38,746 nucleotides of DNA from a virus: the IMG/VR virus record IMGVR_UViG_3300037258_000126, positions 1 to 38,746 of that record. The stretch is one strand, 5' to 3'. The notes beneath the pieces are model-generated. The model did no database searches, was not told the origin of the DNA, and was given only the letters and a program-made list of their open reading frames with translations. Positions 13,948-22,900 of the stretch are shown piece by piece (position 1 is the first letter of the stretch; the number at the start of each line of letters is the position of its first letter). Both the position numbers and the translations under genes were made by a program.

Positions 13948-14268
13948 TTACTTCTTTGGCGTCGTTATCGCCTGCTCGATGCGCTTCATGCTTTCGCGAA
14001 TATCGCCGATACTCTCGCGGATATAACCAATGCTGGTTTCGACGGCGACCATCCGCGAGTCCAGCTTCGCCGCCTTTTCATCAACACGATCCATACGAGC
14101 GGTAAGCTGGGCGGCTACGGATTTGCCGCCGTCCAAATCTGCCGTGGATTTAGTCGCAAACGCCGCCACGCCCCAAATGAGGCCGACAACGAAAACGACC
14201 ACGGTGCAGATCTGCCCGAAGTTCATGCTCCAAAACTTTGGACGCACAGGCAGTTGAATGTCGGACAT
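13948..14268 (-). CDS. Membrane-anchored coiled-coil protein, possible lysis accessory
   Basis: ATG 14268 has GGAG seven bases upstream; the GTG one codon earlier is less well placed. The 106-residue product has a short N-terminal tail, one membrane helix (about 18-38, GQICTVVVFVVGLIWGVAAFA) and a charged C-terminal coiled coil (MDRVDEKAAKLDSRM...IRESIGDIRESMKRIEQ). This resembles XhlA-type and antiholin-like proteins in layout. It opens the spanin operon from its own promoter and operator, so a lysis function is likely but not proven. Confidence 0.65.
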   Translation of the reverse strand: MSDIQLPVRPKFWSMNFGQICTVVVFVVGLIWGVAAFATKSTADLDGGKSVAAQLTARMDRVDEKAAKLDSRMVAVETSIGYIRESIGDIRESMKRIEQAITTPKK

Positions 14269-14286
14269 CACTAGGCTCCAATATCG

Positions 14287-14304
14287 AAAGTCAGTGCTGA
14301 CTTA
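14287..14304. promoter_or_regulatory. Operator palindrome 7, overlapping the end of a TATAAT box
   Basis: AAAGTCA-GTGC-TGACTTA. The minus-strand TATAAT (14309-14304), in the context GCGCTATAAT, overlaps the site by one base. The first lysis gene starts 19 bp downstream. Confidence 0.85.
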
Positions 14305-14364
14305 TTATAGCGCACCAAATCACGGCTGGATAGGGGCATCATTTCCTATCTAATGGCGCTTAAT

Positions 14365-14595
14365 TTAACATTCGCCCCATTCAATCGGGCCGCGCGGGTC
14401 GTAATTCTGCCAACGAAACGCCTGTGAATGAAACCACAACCAAACAAAATACATACGCCCCCAACCAGAACCGATAACGCGCGAAGGGCGATGCCAGAAT
14501 CTATGAGAGCCTTGAAAAATAAGTTTAATAAGCGCCGCTATCCCGTAAAGAGTCCAACTGACAATCAACTTCAGTAGCGGCCATAATGCTTTCAT
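14365..14595 (-). CDS. Small basic membrane protein
   Basis: A 76-residue, Trp-rich product with an N-terminal hydrophobic stretch (about 4-30) and a second amphipathic one (GRMYFVWLWF, about 46-56). Net positive charge and one C-terminal Cys. It lies 8 bp after the cupin-like gene. No family recognised; holin-like and prophage membrane proteins of this size exist, so that remains an option. Confidence 0.5.
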   Translation of the reverse strand: MKALWPLLKLIVSWTLYGIAALIKLIFQGSHRFWHRPSRVIGSGWGRMYFVWLWFHSQAFRWQNYDPRGPIEWGEC

Positions 14596-14603
14596 AAATC
14601 AAC

Positions 14604-14909
14604 CTATTTTACATAAATTTTGGTATGCACCGATCTGGCTTTATCAGAACGGGCGATTACAGCGTGAGGAACTCCGGCAGCGACGACGATAAAATAGCCC
14701 TCATCTGCATCCGCATCGTGGTCGGTCTCAACGAGTCCTTCGTCGCGCCATTCCTGAAAGGTAAATAGGCCGCGCTGAAATAGAACCGTGTGAACATCCG
14801 CCTCTTTAGGGTGTGCGTGTTTCTCTAAGATGTCACCCTTTTTGGCGAAGTCGCATATAGTATGCGTTAGATCACCTGTTTTAACTTCACGTTGCTTAGG
14901 CGACGACAT
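14604..14909 (-). CDS. Cupin-fold protein
   Basis: The 101-residue product shows a single small beta-barrel pattern with likely metal ligands: H in EKHAHPKEADVHTV (the H-x-H...H motif of cupin motif 1) and a second motif with GVPHAVIAR near 80. Cupins bind metals or sugars and act as isomerases, dioxygenases or sensors. No partner enzyme is encoded here. The gene overlaps the end of the small tail-gene neighbour by 14 bp. A metal-dependent modification of a host or virion sugar is possible, but there is no direct evidence. Confidence 0.65.
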   Translation of the reverse strand: MSSPKQREVKTGDLTHTICDFAKKGDILEKHAHPKEADVHTVLFQRGLFTFQEWRDEGLVETDHDADADEGYFIVVAAGVPHAVIARSDKARSVHTKIYVK

Positions 14910-15111
14910 TTGACTTAGCTCCAGGCTTGGGGGCGTTTACCGCATCCTCTGCGGCCCAACCAGCGCGAATTTCCTCAGCCTCATCGGCCGACAGAATAAT
15001 TTCAAATCCGCTGTCGTTGGAAAACAGGTTGTTCGTATTGGCGCGAGCGGTCGCTTCATCAGCTTCCGACATCTGCACAAATTCGCCGTTGACCTTTTGA
15101 TAAAGGCTCAT
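14896..15111 (-). CDS. Small acidic protein after the tail fibre gene
   Basis: A 71-residue acidic protein (EADEATARANTN, DEAEEIRAGW) starting 2 bp after the tail-fibre stop, so translationally coupled. Position and composition fit a fibre-assembly or fibre-cap chaperone, but the sequence has no motif that proves it. Its last codons carry a half-operator (TTGACTTA on the plus strand, 14910-14917) without a partner arm. Confidence 0.5.
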   Translation of the reverse strand: MSLYQKVNGEFVQMSEADEATARANTNNLFSNDSGFEIILSADEAEEIRAGWAAEDAVNAPKPGAKSNVVA

Positions 15112-15112
15112 C

Positions 15113-16321
15113 TTACGGATATCCCCATAATTTCACGACGCCATCGGCGATATTTCCTGATGTTGTTATAATTCGCACTCCGTTGATGGCGGCGGTGTCG
15201 GAGTTATAAGAGCCAAAGGAGAAACCCATAACCATACGATCGGGCTGACAACAACCAGCCGGAGTGCTAAACCATGATAGGTGGCCCCCAACTGTTTTGT
15301 GTTTAGTGGTGGTGGTAGGATCGCCCGTGAATATCGAGCCGTTCAAACCGTAGCCGAATGTATTATGTACCGAAGTGGCTAAAGTAATAGCTGATATCGG
15401 GTTGCTAACGCTGTTAACGTAATAGCCCGCCGTTTTCCAAGTCGAGCCGCCGTCCTGCGAGAATTGAAGGTTAAAGGCGACATTATCATTAGCAGGACGA
15501 AGATATATAAATTCAAGTTCGTATTTTTTATAAGCAGAGGTCAAGTGCGTAGTATCGCTAATGAACGCACTCGATGATGCAGTGAGTGTGGCAAGCAAAG
15601 TGCGAGTTGGGATGTTAACGCCAGCGCTCGCCAACCCGGCCGCAGTCACCATCTTCGCGTTGTCGGTGCCCGTAGCAATGTCCGATCCCGCCGCAATAGC
15701 CGGCGCGGATACAGCCGCACCCGACGCGCGGTAGAGCGTGAAATAAACAACGCCGCTCGCGTCGCCTGTGAACTCCGCAAAGTCTCCCACTGCCGTAGTA
15801 ATGTTGCTGCCACCGGCATTCCCGATCAGTGACGCGCCAACAGTGATGGTAAGAATGCCGGTAAATTGTACCCAGCGCGTATGGCCCTCTAAAAGAGTGA
15901 CCGCGGTGATGCCCGTGGTGCCCGTGACGTGAACGTACTGTCCAGTGGCCGTCTCCAGGTTCAATGTGGCAGCAGACGCGATGTCGGTGCCATGCGTGTC
16001 GCTAAACATCAAATCTTCGGCAGCGGGCGTGATGATCAGAATTGCGCCGCCCGCCAACGTCATCTTAGTAGTGCCGACAACGCCGGCGATCTTCGAGCGA
16101 CGAACCGTGTCGCGCGTCATCGTTAGAGCGCTGGTGCCGATCGTGCCAAAGCCCTGCTCGACATCGGTTCCTTCAGTCAGCGTGTATGCGACGACGTCGC
16201 CAGATGCGTAACCGCCGTCAGCCGGCACGTAAAATGCGCCGCTAGTCGCCGTACCAAACGTCACGGCGCCCGTGCCAATGGTGGCGATAAAGACCTTGCA
16301 GCGATTACCAATTTTCTTCAT
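15113..16321 (-). CDS. Tail fibre / receptor-binding-type protein
   Basis: The 402-residue product opens with a beta-rich domain (CKVFIATIGTGAVTFGTATSG...LTMTRDTVRRS, about 8-100) often found at the base of phage fibres of this group. A Ser/Thr/Gly/Ala-rich shaft follows, then a linker 'DIATGTDNAKMVTAAGLASAG', and a C-terminal domain (about 240-402) with aromatic strands (YKKYELEFIYLRPAND, HLSWFSTPAGC) that could bind a receptor. ATG 16321 with GAGG upstream. Transcribed from an operator-controlled promoter. Confidence 0.72.
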   Translation of the reverse strand: MKKIGNRCKVFIATIGTGAVTFGTATSGAFYVPADGGYASGDVVAYTLTEGTDVEQGFGTIGTSALTMTRDTVRRSKIAGVVGTTKMTLAGGAILIITPAAEDLMFSDTHGTDIASAATLNLETATGQYVHVTGTTGITAVTLLEGHTRWVQFTGILTITVGASLIGNAGGSNITTAVGDFAEFTGDASGVVYFTLYRASGAAVSAPAIAAGSDIATGTDNAKMVTAAGLASAGVNIPTRTLLATLTASSSAFISDTTHLTSAYKKYELEFIYLRPANDNVAFNLQFSQDGGSTWKTAGYYVNSVSNPISAITLATSVHNTFGYGLNGSIFTGDPTTTTKHKTVGGHLSWFSTPAGCCQPDRMVMGFSFGSYNSDTAAINGVRIITTSGNIADGVVKLWGYP

Positions 16322-16338
16322 CTAATCCTCGATCGCCG

Positions 16339-16367
16339 TGTTTAGCCGTTCCATTTCGATAAGTCAA
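16339..16367 (-). promoter_or_regulatory. Leftward promoter, -35 inside operator 8
   Basis: TTGACT (16367-16362), 17 bp, TAAACA (16344-16339). The -35 is made by the operator's last spacer base plus its right arm; the -10 is weak. Confidence 0.5.
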
Positions 16368-16377
16368 TCCTGACTTA
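16360..16377. promoter_or_regulatory. Operator palindrome 8, perfect arms
   Basis: TAAGTCA-ATCC-TGACTTA, starting immediately after the TAA stop of the repeat protein gene (16378-16380). Confidence 0.9.
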
Positions 16378-17733
16378 TTAACTGGCAATAATCTGTGCCA
16401 CTCGTCGTGGCGGGTTATGAGCGGACGTGTCATCGACAGCATTACCCGCTTCGGCAAAGCTGTTGCGGAATATCGCCTTAACTGTGATCGCGTCTTGCGC
16501 ATTAGCCGCCTCGACAACGTGAGATGGATAAATCGCAAGCGTAGCGACCGTATCAAGCGCCGTCGCCGCTTCCATCAATCCGTTTGGATCAATATCGAAC
16601 GAAACTGGCGCATCCATAGCCGCCATAGCGTCCGACATCGCATTGCGAAGAATAGCGAGAGACGCCGTGGTGTCAGTGGCGTTTGCTGCTTCGGACACCG
16701 ATGTTGGGTGTACCGATCCCGAGCCTGGTGCGTCCTGCGCGGACGCAACTTCAATCACCATGGATGGTGAGATCGCAAGCGTCGCGGATGTTTCGGTCGC
16801 CGCTCCATTCTCAGCCACTGTCGATGGCGAGATAGCAAGCGTCGCGCATGTATCCACGGCCGAGGCCGCTTCCGAAATTATGCTCGGATCAATATCGAAA
16901 GAGTTTGGATTATCCGAGGCCGAGCCAGCGTCGGTTCGGCCCGAAGGATAGATAGCCAAAGAAGCTGGTGTATCCAGCGCCGCGCCCGCCTCAACAACAG
17001 TCGAGGGCGATACGGCAATCGTAGCCGATGTGTCGAGCGCAGCGCCTGCCTCGACTATCGCTGATGGTGAAATAGCAAGTGTTGCCGATGTGTCCATCGC
17101 CGCCACGGCTTCAACAGCCGCCATCACATAGGGCGTCGAAGATCCTTCGATTTCCGCGGCGGTTCCCGACTCCGCTACGCTATTTGGATACACAGCGAGA
17201 GAAGCTGGCGTATCCTGAGCGGCGCCGGCTTCCGCGACAGTCGAGGGAGACACCGCGATCGTGGCGGAGCTATCAGCGGCGGCGCCGGCTTCCGCGACAG
17301 TCGAGGGAGACACCGCGATCGTGGCGCAAATATCTACCGCTGACGCAGCTTCACTGACCCCATTAGGATCGATATCAAAGGAGACTGGCGCATCTAGCGC
17401 CACAACAAATTCTACTACCGGCGATGGATAAATTGCCAGAGACGCAACGGTGTCAGCCGTACTGCTCGCCTCTGCAACAGAAGCAGGATGTATTGAAATA
17501 GAATCTGTAGCGTTAGTTGCCGCCCCCGCCTCTGTGACCGAGCTGGGGTATACAGCAAGCGACGCCGGAGTGTCAGAGGCCGATCCCGCCTCTACAACCG
17601 AGTCATTATAGGTCGCTACCGAGGTCGATACGGGCGTATCGACCGCGCTACCCGCTTCAGCAACGGATACATTATAAGAATTTAATAGAAATTCGCCGAC
17701 GGAAATTTCGCCGACTGATTCATCACCTATCAC
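16378..17733 (-). CDS. Tail-associated protein of about twenty 20-residue repeats
   Basis: GTG 17733 is the only start; a TAG lies six codons upstream. Almost all of the 451 residues are a 20-residue repeat of the form S/T-L-A-x-x-P-S-x-V-x-E-A-x-x-A-x-D-T-x-A, for example TIAVSPSTVAEAGAAADSSA. There are about 20 copies in near-perfect register, with Asp and Glu at fixed positions. Such regular units suggest a rigid solenoid or fibre shaft. Two neighbouring units are identical over 48 nt, so the array is still expanding or contracting. It lies among fibre genes. The last 20 residues break the pattern with a basic PPRRVA. Confidence 0.72.
   Translation of the reverse strand: MIGDESVGEISVGEFLLNSYNVSVAEAGSAVDTPVSTSVATYNDSVVEAGSASDTPASLAVYPSSVTEAGAATNATDSISIHPASVAEASSTADTVASLAIYPSPVVEFVVALDAPVSFDIDPNGVSEAASAVDICATIAVSPSTVAEAGAAADSSATIAVSPSTVAEAGAAQDTPASLAVYPNSVAESGTAAEIEGSSTPYVMAAVEAVAAMDTSATLAISPSAIVEAGAALDTSATIAVSPSTVVEAGAALDTPASLAIYPSGRTDAGSASDNPNSFDIDPSIISEAASAVDTCATLAISPSTVAENGAATETSATLAISPSMVIEVASAQDAPGSGSVHPTSVSEAANATDTTASLAILRNAMSDAMAAMDAPVSFDIDPNGLMEAATALDTVATLAIYPSHVVEAANAQDAITVKAIFRNSFAEAGNAVDDTSAHNPPRRVAQIIAS
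17219..17326. repeat. Recent 60-bp tandem duplication
   Basis: Positions 17219-17266 and 17279-17326 are identical over 48 nt and exactly 60 bp apart, matching one 20-residue protein repeat. Other units of the array are much more diverged, so this copy is recent. Confidence 0.9.
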
Positions 17734-17846
17734 GGCGTAGCTCGCAGACTAAGTGCGGCGTCGGTAAGGTGAATGGGGCGGACGAGATATAACGTCATGA
17801 CGCCCCTATTCCTTATGAGGCAAGCTCTCTGCTTGGGAAGGGTGTT

Positions 17847-17872
17847 CCCCGCTCGCTTTGCGACGAGCGGGG
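17847..17872 (-). terminator. GC-rich hairpin, possible terminator
   Basis: A 9-bp perfect stem CCCCGCTCG/CGAGCGGGG with an eight-base loop lies just after the stop of the gene at 17880. No T-run follows on the minus strand, so termination is likely weak or needs help; mRNA stabilisation is the alternative. The stretch between it and 17734 holds no gene. Confidence 0.5.
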
Positions 17873-17879
17873 CATTTCA

Positions 17880-18458
17880 TTACAGACTCAGCGAGTAGCT
17901 CACGTTGACCGTGTCGCCGCTCAGAACGGCGCGAGCGCCGCCGCTGAAGACACCGGCCGACAACAGAGTTCCCGCCGTGCTCATCAGCGTCGCAACCGCG
18001 CCGGTGCCGTACACGATGAAGCAGCCTTCCAGCGTGCCGTTGCCGGTCATGGTGAACGAGAGGGACGAAGACAGGGCCTTAGCGCCGGCAGATGCGGCAC
18101 TCCAGGCGGCGATAATGCGCGCCGCGAAGGTCGGAGCATTGGTGCTGCCCGCTTCGGTCCAGCCGGCGTGGCTCGCCATTGTGTCTGTGGCGTTCACGGC
18201 AGACCAGGAAACCGAGGAGATCAGGCCCATGTAGGGGCCAACGACGGTATAAGTCGAGCCCTCCAGAGCGGTATCGAGCATGAGGTTCTTGCCGATCGTG
18301 CAGACCACATTGTCGATTACTTCTTTCCACTTCAGCTTGCCGTCCTTGCCAAAGCACTCGACGGTGTATTGGCCATGAGCCTCCGCCCGCTCGGCGTGGC
18401 CGTGACGACAGTTCATGGAAGCCCCAGAAACCGCGACGGGGTGCAGCTTGTCACTCAT
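17880..18458 (-). CDS. Virion-associated beta-rich protein
   Basis: The 192-residue product matches a family pattern that I recall from many phages: an N-terminal polar region (GKDGKLKWKEVIDNVVCTIGKNLMLDT), then VGPYMGLISS, ATDTMASHAGWTEAG and TFAARIIAAWSAASAGAK, ending in a long beta-rich part (LEGCFIVYGTGAVA...SGDTVNVSYSLSL). The family is annotated only as phage structural protein. It has its own good promoter and operator and is followed by a hairpin, which fits a separately expressed virion component. Confidence 0.7.
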   Translation of the reverse strand: MSDKLHPVAVSGASMNCRHGHAERAEAHGQYTVECFGKDGKLKWKEVIDNVVCTIGKNLMLDTALEGSTYTVVGPYMGLISSVSWSAVNATDTMASHAGWTEAGSTNAPTFAARIIAAWSAASAGAKALSSSLSFTMTGNGTLEGCFIVYGTGAVATLMSTAGTLLSAGVFSGGARAVLSGDTVNVSYSLSL

Positions 18459-18497
18459 TTTCAGTCTTTCTCTCGGTTAGGGCGAAACTTGAGCACT

Positions 18498-18526
18498 CTA
18501 ATAGCCCTTGGGTGATGATAAGTCAA
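18498..18526 (-). promoter_or_regulatory. Leftward promoter, -35 inside operator 9
   Basis: TTGACT (18526-18521), exactly 17 bp, TATTAG (18503-18498). Drives the virion-associated protein at 18458. Confidence 0.65.
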
Positions 18527-18536
18527 TACTGACTGT
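18519..18536. promoter_or_regulatory. Operator palindrome 9
   Basis: TAAGTCA-ATAC-TGACTGT, overlapping the stop codon of the upstream fibre gene by one base and covering the -35 box of the promoter at 18498-18526. Confidence 0.88.
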
Positions 18537-19477
18537 TATCGAAAGCCGGCAACAGTCAGAGAAATGCCGCTCAGCGTGTTATCCCGCGGATTTGGGGCGA
18601 CAACGCTGAAGATGTCACCTGCCGCGAATGAGGTATCCGATGCCGCCGCGAACGTGCCCGCCGTTCCCGATGCCGCAAATGTCACGGTTCCGAACTGGAC
18701 GCCGTTCTTTTGCAGGGAAAAGACTGATGTTGCTGTTGCCGCTATTCCGGCCCGCGCCTGGCTTTGAACCAGACCTGCATAGAATGTGACGGCGATCGAC
18801 ATCACCATCTGATTGAGAACTTCGCCACCATCGGGCCGCAAGCTCGACCATGTCGCGATGTCGTATCGGCCGCCGCTATTCAGCTCTACGTCCCAGTAGA
18901 GCGGGTTTGCCTCTGGCGCGGCGTTGGTGCTCGGTTGAATGGCGATATAGATGCTGCCTGCTCGGCTGATCGAGTCCCCAATGACGTAGGCCGTGGCGCC
19001 GTTCCAAACGCCGCGCCAGTTGGTGCCAGCCGGGGAGCCCTGTAAAACCCAAGCCCCTTCTACTTTCAGCCATAGGATCCAGGGCGCGCCGGGGGAATTT
19101 GTTTTTAGAGCGTATTGACCGTCTTCACCCATCGACGGGTCCGGCGTCGAGCCTTCCACGAATAGGAACAGGCCGGCATTCTGAATGTTTGCGATGAATG
19201 TCCGAAGAGTTGCCTGCGTCAACGACGGATCGTAACGAAGCCACGACATCTTCAAGATGCGGTAAGCGGTCCCCGCTGCCGTTGAGCCCGCCCAGTTGTC
19301 TTTCAGCGTGATTGTGCCGAAGTCTTCACTGACGGAATCTATCACGGCAACCGACGTGCCGATCGCGATCCAATCGCCTTCGATCACATCAACCCACAGC
19401 ACGCCCGAACCAGGGATCGTCGGGGATCCATTGGTTACGCTAACCGTGCCGGTATTATAGGTGCCGCCGATAGCCAT
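18536..19477 (-). CDS. Tail fibre protein with carbohydrate-binding-like module
   Basis: The 313-residue product has an N-terminal beta domain (GTVSVTNGSPTIPGSG...GDWIAIG) typical of baseplate-proximal fibres, then PDPSMGEDGQYALKT. A central module follows, resembling chitin/carbohydrate-binding CBM5/12: WRGVWNGATAYVIGDSIS, GSIYIAIQPSTNAAPEANPLYW. The C-terminal 110 residues are beta-rich and end in LTVAGFR. It could contact cell-surface polysaccharide. ATG 19477, with AGGAAA upstream, follows an operator-controlled promoter. Confidence 0.75.
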   Translation of the reverse strand: MAIGGTYNTGTVSVTNGSPTIPGSGVLWVDVIEGDWIAIGTSVAVIDSVSEDFGTITLKDNWAGSTAAGTAYRILKMSWLRYDPSLTQATLRTFIANIQNAGLFLFVEGSTPDPSMGEDGQYALKTNSPGAPWILWLKVEGAWVLQGSPAGTNWRGVWNGATAYVIGDSISRAGSIYIAIQPSTNAAPEANPLYWDVELNSGGRYDIATWSSLRPDGGEVLNQMVMSIAVTFYAGLVQSQARAGIAATATSVFSLQKNGVQFGTVTFAASGTAGTFAAASDTSFAAGDIFSVVAPNPRDNTLSGISLTVAGFR

Positions 19478-19501
19478 TCGTAGATTTCCTAAAGTTGGGC
19501 C

Positions 19502-19530
19502 ATATAATCAGCCTCGTTAAAATAAGTCAA
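19502..19530 (-). promoter_or_regulatory. Leftward promoter, -35 inside operator 10
   Basis: TTGACT (19530-19525), 17 bp, TTATAT (19507-19502) on the minus strand. Confidence 0.6.
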
Positions 19531-19540
19531 CACTCACTTA
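19523..19540. promoter_or_regulatory. Operator palindrome 10, containing a stop codon
   Basis: TAAGTCA-ACAC-TCACTTA. The TGA stop of the upstream gene (19534-19536) is part of the palindrome. Confidence 0.85.
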
Positions 19541-19980
19541 CCGAGTGGTCCAGAATAATTACCTTTTCCATTCGGGTCCGTCGGCCAATTATTGAGCATT
19601 TCTTCTGTAGTTGGTAGCTTTGATAAATCCCTCAAAGCCTTGCGATAGGACACCCAATTAGCACGATCTTTGTCGGTTATCGGAAAATCTGAAATTAGAT
19701 AAACATCAGACCCGCGCAATCTCGCTAAGACGGCGCTCTTAATATCCTCAAGCTTAGGTATTGCGTCCGTCGCCTTTTCGACATCGGTTTTTTCTCTGAT
19801 CGTACTTGTTGCCAGATCAATCTTAAATCTTTTCGCGTCTATATTCATGGCGGCGCCATGCGATAATTCCAAAGTAACCGTATTGTGCTCTGCGACCTGT
19901 GCGGGCGTGTCGGTATTTTCCCAACCAACAATTTCCCCAGTTGAGGGCTCATAGTGAATGTGAATCTGATTCGCGCTCAT
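19534..19980 (-). CDS. Tail fibre assembly-type protein
   Basis: Start at ATG 19980, overlapping the gpJ stop as ATGA; 148 residues. The N-terminus (IHIHYEPSTGEIVGWENT) describes a small beta domain. The C-terminus carries ITDKDRANWVSYRKALRDLSKLP...WPTDPNGKG, the signature of phage tail-assembly chaperone domains that follow fibre or gpJ genes. It probably helps fold or cap the central fibre or the fibre encoded next. Confidence 0.75.
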   Translation of the reverse strand: MSANQIHIHYEPSTGEIVGWENTDTPAQVAEHNTVTLELSHGAAMNIDAKRFKIDLATSTIREKTDVEKATDAIPKLEDIKSAVLARLRGSDVYLISDFPITDKDRANWVSYRKALRDLSKLPTTEEMLNNWPTDPNGKGNYSGPLGK

Positions 19981-22900
19981 CGTTTCGCAGCCATTGCCCA
20001 AAGAGTTCGGTTAATCATGTTGAAAGCGCCAGAATTGCAATCGCCGTTCCAGTTGATGTTCACCGCAATCGAATCAACGCCACCACTCGCCACATAGGTA
20101 TAAGCGGTAGAGAGATTGATGCTCGATGGCGTCCCGCCGCCCTGCCCTTGCGCAAGAGCCAGCGTTCCGTTGACCCGTATTTCTGTATAAACTTCAACGC
20201 TGGAAGCGCTATATTGAAGCTGACCAAAAAAACCGATCAAAACTGTTATTGATTTCCCCGCAAGTCCAGTGCTGTCAACCGACAGTGTAACCGAGGATAT
20301 ATTTATAGGCGTTGACGCAAAGCCCGTGCCCGTGATCGTTGTTGTCAGAACTTGCGTGAGGGGAACGGTTACTGCGTTGTCACCAATGTTCAGCGATTTG
20401 ACGGCCAATAAGTCAATAGCGGCATTCGCGGCAGTGATTGAGCCGACGGCCATCTTCGCCGCAGTGACTGATCCGGCGGCGATCGCTGGCGCCGTGATGG
20501 TGCCGTCACCGATCATCACGCCAGCCATAACGATTTGAGGCACGCCATTTACGGTAGAGGCCGTAAACATAGGCACAGGCAAACCGCCGCCATTAGCTGT
20601 TCCGGTATGAACGCCCGACTGAGTACCGCTCGTGTTAATCGCGGCGCCGCCGAGCGTCGCTGAGATTTGAAATGCTCCCGCGACCAAGCCCGCTGCGATC
20701 ACATAGTACCAAACACCTGCGACAATTCCCGTTGGCAGCGCGCCGGTCGTTGCGAACTTCACTTGCTGACCCACACTGAAGCCGTGCGCGGGCCAAGAAA
20801 TCAAACCCGGCGTGGCAATAGAAATCGTCACAGCCGACGACGCGCCATTGATGTGAGCTGGCGAAGCGATCTGAAAATTATCCGCGATGATCGTCATATT
20901 CGCGGTCGAGCCGTCATTGTACGCTTGAATGCCCGACATGAAGCCGTTCACATCAAGCGTCACCATCCATTGATCGGCAAGTTTGCCGCCGACAGTCGCT
21001 ATCGCCGTAGAATTAGTCGAGACATCTGCCGTTAGATCACCAAGGCTCGCGGTGACTGTGATCTCGTAAGCCGCGAGAGCCGACGCCGCATCGGCGCCAA
21101 CGGTTGCGATCTCTGACGCCTGCGCTGTCAACGTGCCGTTAAGCGTGTCGAAATTTGCGCTTATGATCGACTTCAGTTCGGACTTGTCGATTGCGTTGGC
21201 CGCATCTTGCTCCGAAGCCGCGGTCGCGATGATGCCCTGCGTCGCCTCGATCGACGACTGCATCGTGCTTATCTGATTGGTTATGTAATCCGCGAGCTGC
21301 GTGTTGAACGCCTCGATGTCCGTTCCGGTACAGGTCACCGCTATCTGCGGGCCGATATTCATGCCCGTCTTACCAAACTGATCGTAGGCGCCGACGCGCA
21401 CGTAGTAGATGCCAGGCGTTATCTGAACTACGGATGTAGCGGTGTCTGGGCCTTCATAAACCGGAGGAGTGATAAGCGGATCGAACCCGTTCGTTGGCGA
21501 AATCCATACGATCGACTTAAAATAATCGTTATCCGCTACGGTCCATTTCACATCGATAGACACATCAACGGAAGTAACGATCGGCGTGACAGCCGCCGGC
21601 GAAGGATTAGTGACAGTTGTTGTCGCCGGATCAGACTGCTCGACGCCCAAAAGCGACATAGCGGTGACCGTAAAGGTCAGTGCTCGGCGCGGGCCGCCGT
21701 CATTGATGTTATCTTCGAGGCTGTAGGTGTATGTCGTGCCGCTCACAGTTTCGGTGCGCAGCAAATCGTTCGTGTCGGCATCGTACACGCGCACCACATT
21801 TTGAAGCGCGTACGCCACTGAATTATCAGGGAAAGTGTTCACCCAGCTAATCGTCGGCGCTGTACCCGTGTAGATGGTCCCGCCGCCCAGAATTTCGAGC
21901 GAGCCAGCGGTGGGCGTGTCGGCCGCGGACCAACCATGCACGGTGATCGCGCTCGGCAGATTGATCGATTGCAGACCCGTGTACGAAATCGCCGCGACGT
22001 AGAAGACCCAGTCGCCCGGCACGATGTTGAATAAGTCAATACTGAGTGACGCCGTAGTACCAAAGTCAACAGCGCCGCGGGGCGAGTCCGCGGTGATGTG
22101 ATACTTGGACGCGAGCGCGCCAGCGGGCGCCGTCCAAGACAGAGTAACGCGAGACTGCGGCGCGCCGTTGGTGAAATAATTGCTCTCAACAGCCGTCGCG
22201 TTGCTCGGCGGCGCCATCACATTCGGCGGGCGCGTGTAGACGGGCGTGGCCAGCGCCAAGTTCTCTTCGACGCGAGCGTACTTCGTCGGATCATTGAACA
22301 ACGCGCTGATCTTGAAGATATGCGAGTCTTGTTCCTGCACGGACAAAACTCGATACTGGCGCGGCGTGACATCCGTGCCTTGAATGACCCACATCGTTCC
22401 GGCTTCGGGCAATGCCGATAGCGGGTTCGTCAGCGTCAAGATCGTATTGGTATCATCGAAGCTCGTGATCGGCTGCGTCTCGACCGTACCATCGGGCATC
22501 ATGACGGTGAGCGTGTAGCTTTCGCCATCACCGGGCGCGAACGGCGCATCGATAGTCATGACCGACGTTGACGCGACGGTATCCAATCGGCCGCCAATGC
22601 GCGCGCCGCCTGTCTTGCGGGGATCAGCGACCAGAATGATATCGCCCGGCTTGAGCGTTTTGCCGTCTTCAAGAATGTAGCCGCTCCAGGACATCTGAAA
22701 ATCGACCGTTTCGGTCTCGTGCTCTTCAGTGTCGAGGATCCATTTGCCGAAACGTGTTGCTTGGCCACGGCTCGTGCAGCCCGGCGCAACCACATCAATC
22801 TGACGCCAGCCGAAGCGCTGGATCATATCGTCGTTCTGCACCACCTCTACGGTCGGCCTATAGAAGTCCGTGGGATCGTTCCACGACACCATCGCGACTG

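Noticed and set aside
14910-14917. TTGACTTA as another operator
   Set aside because: Only one arm is present; the other seven positions do not match, and it lies in the coding end of a small gene.
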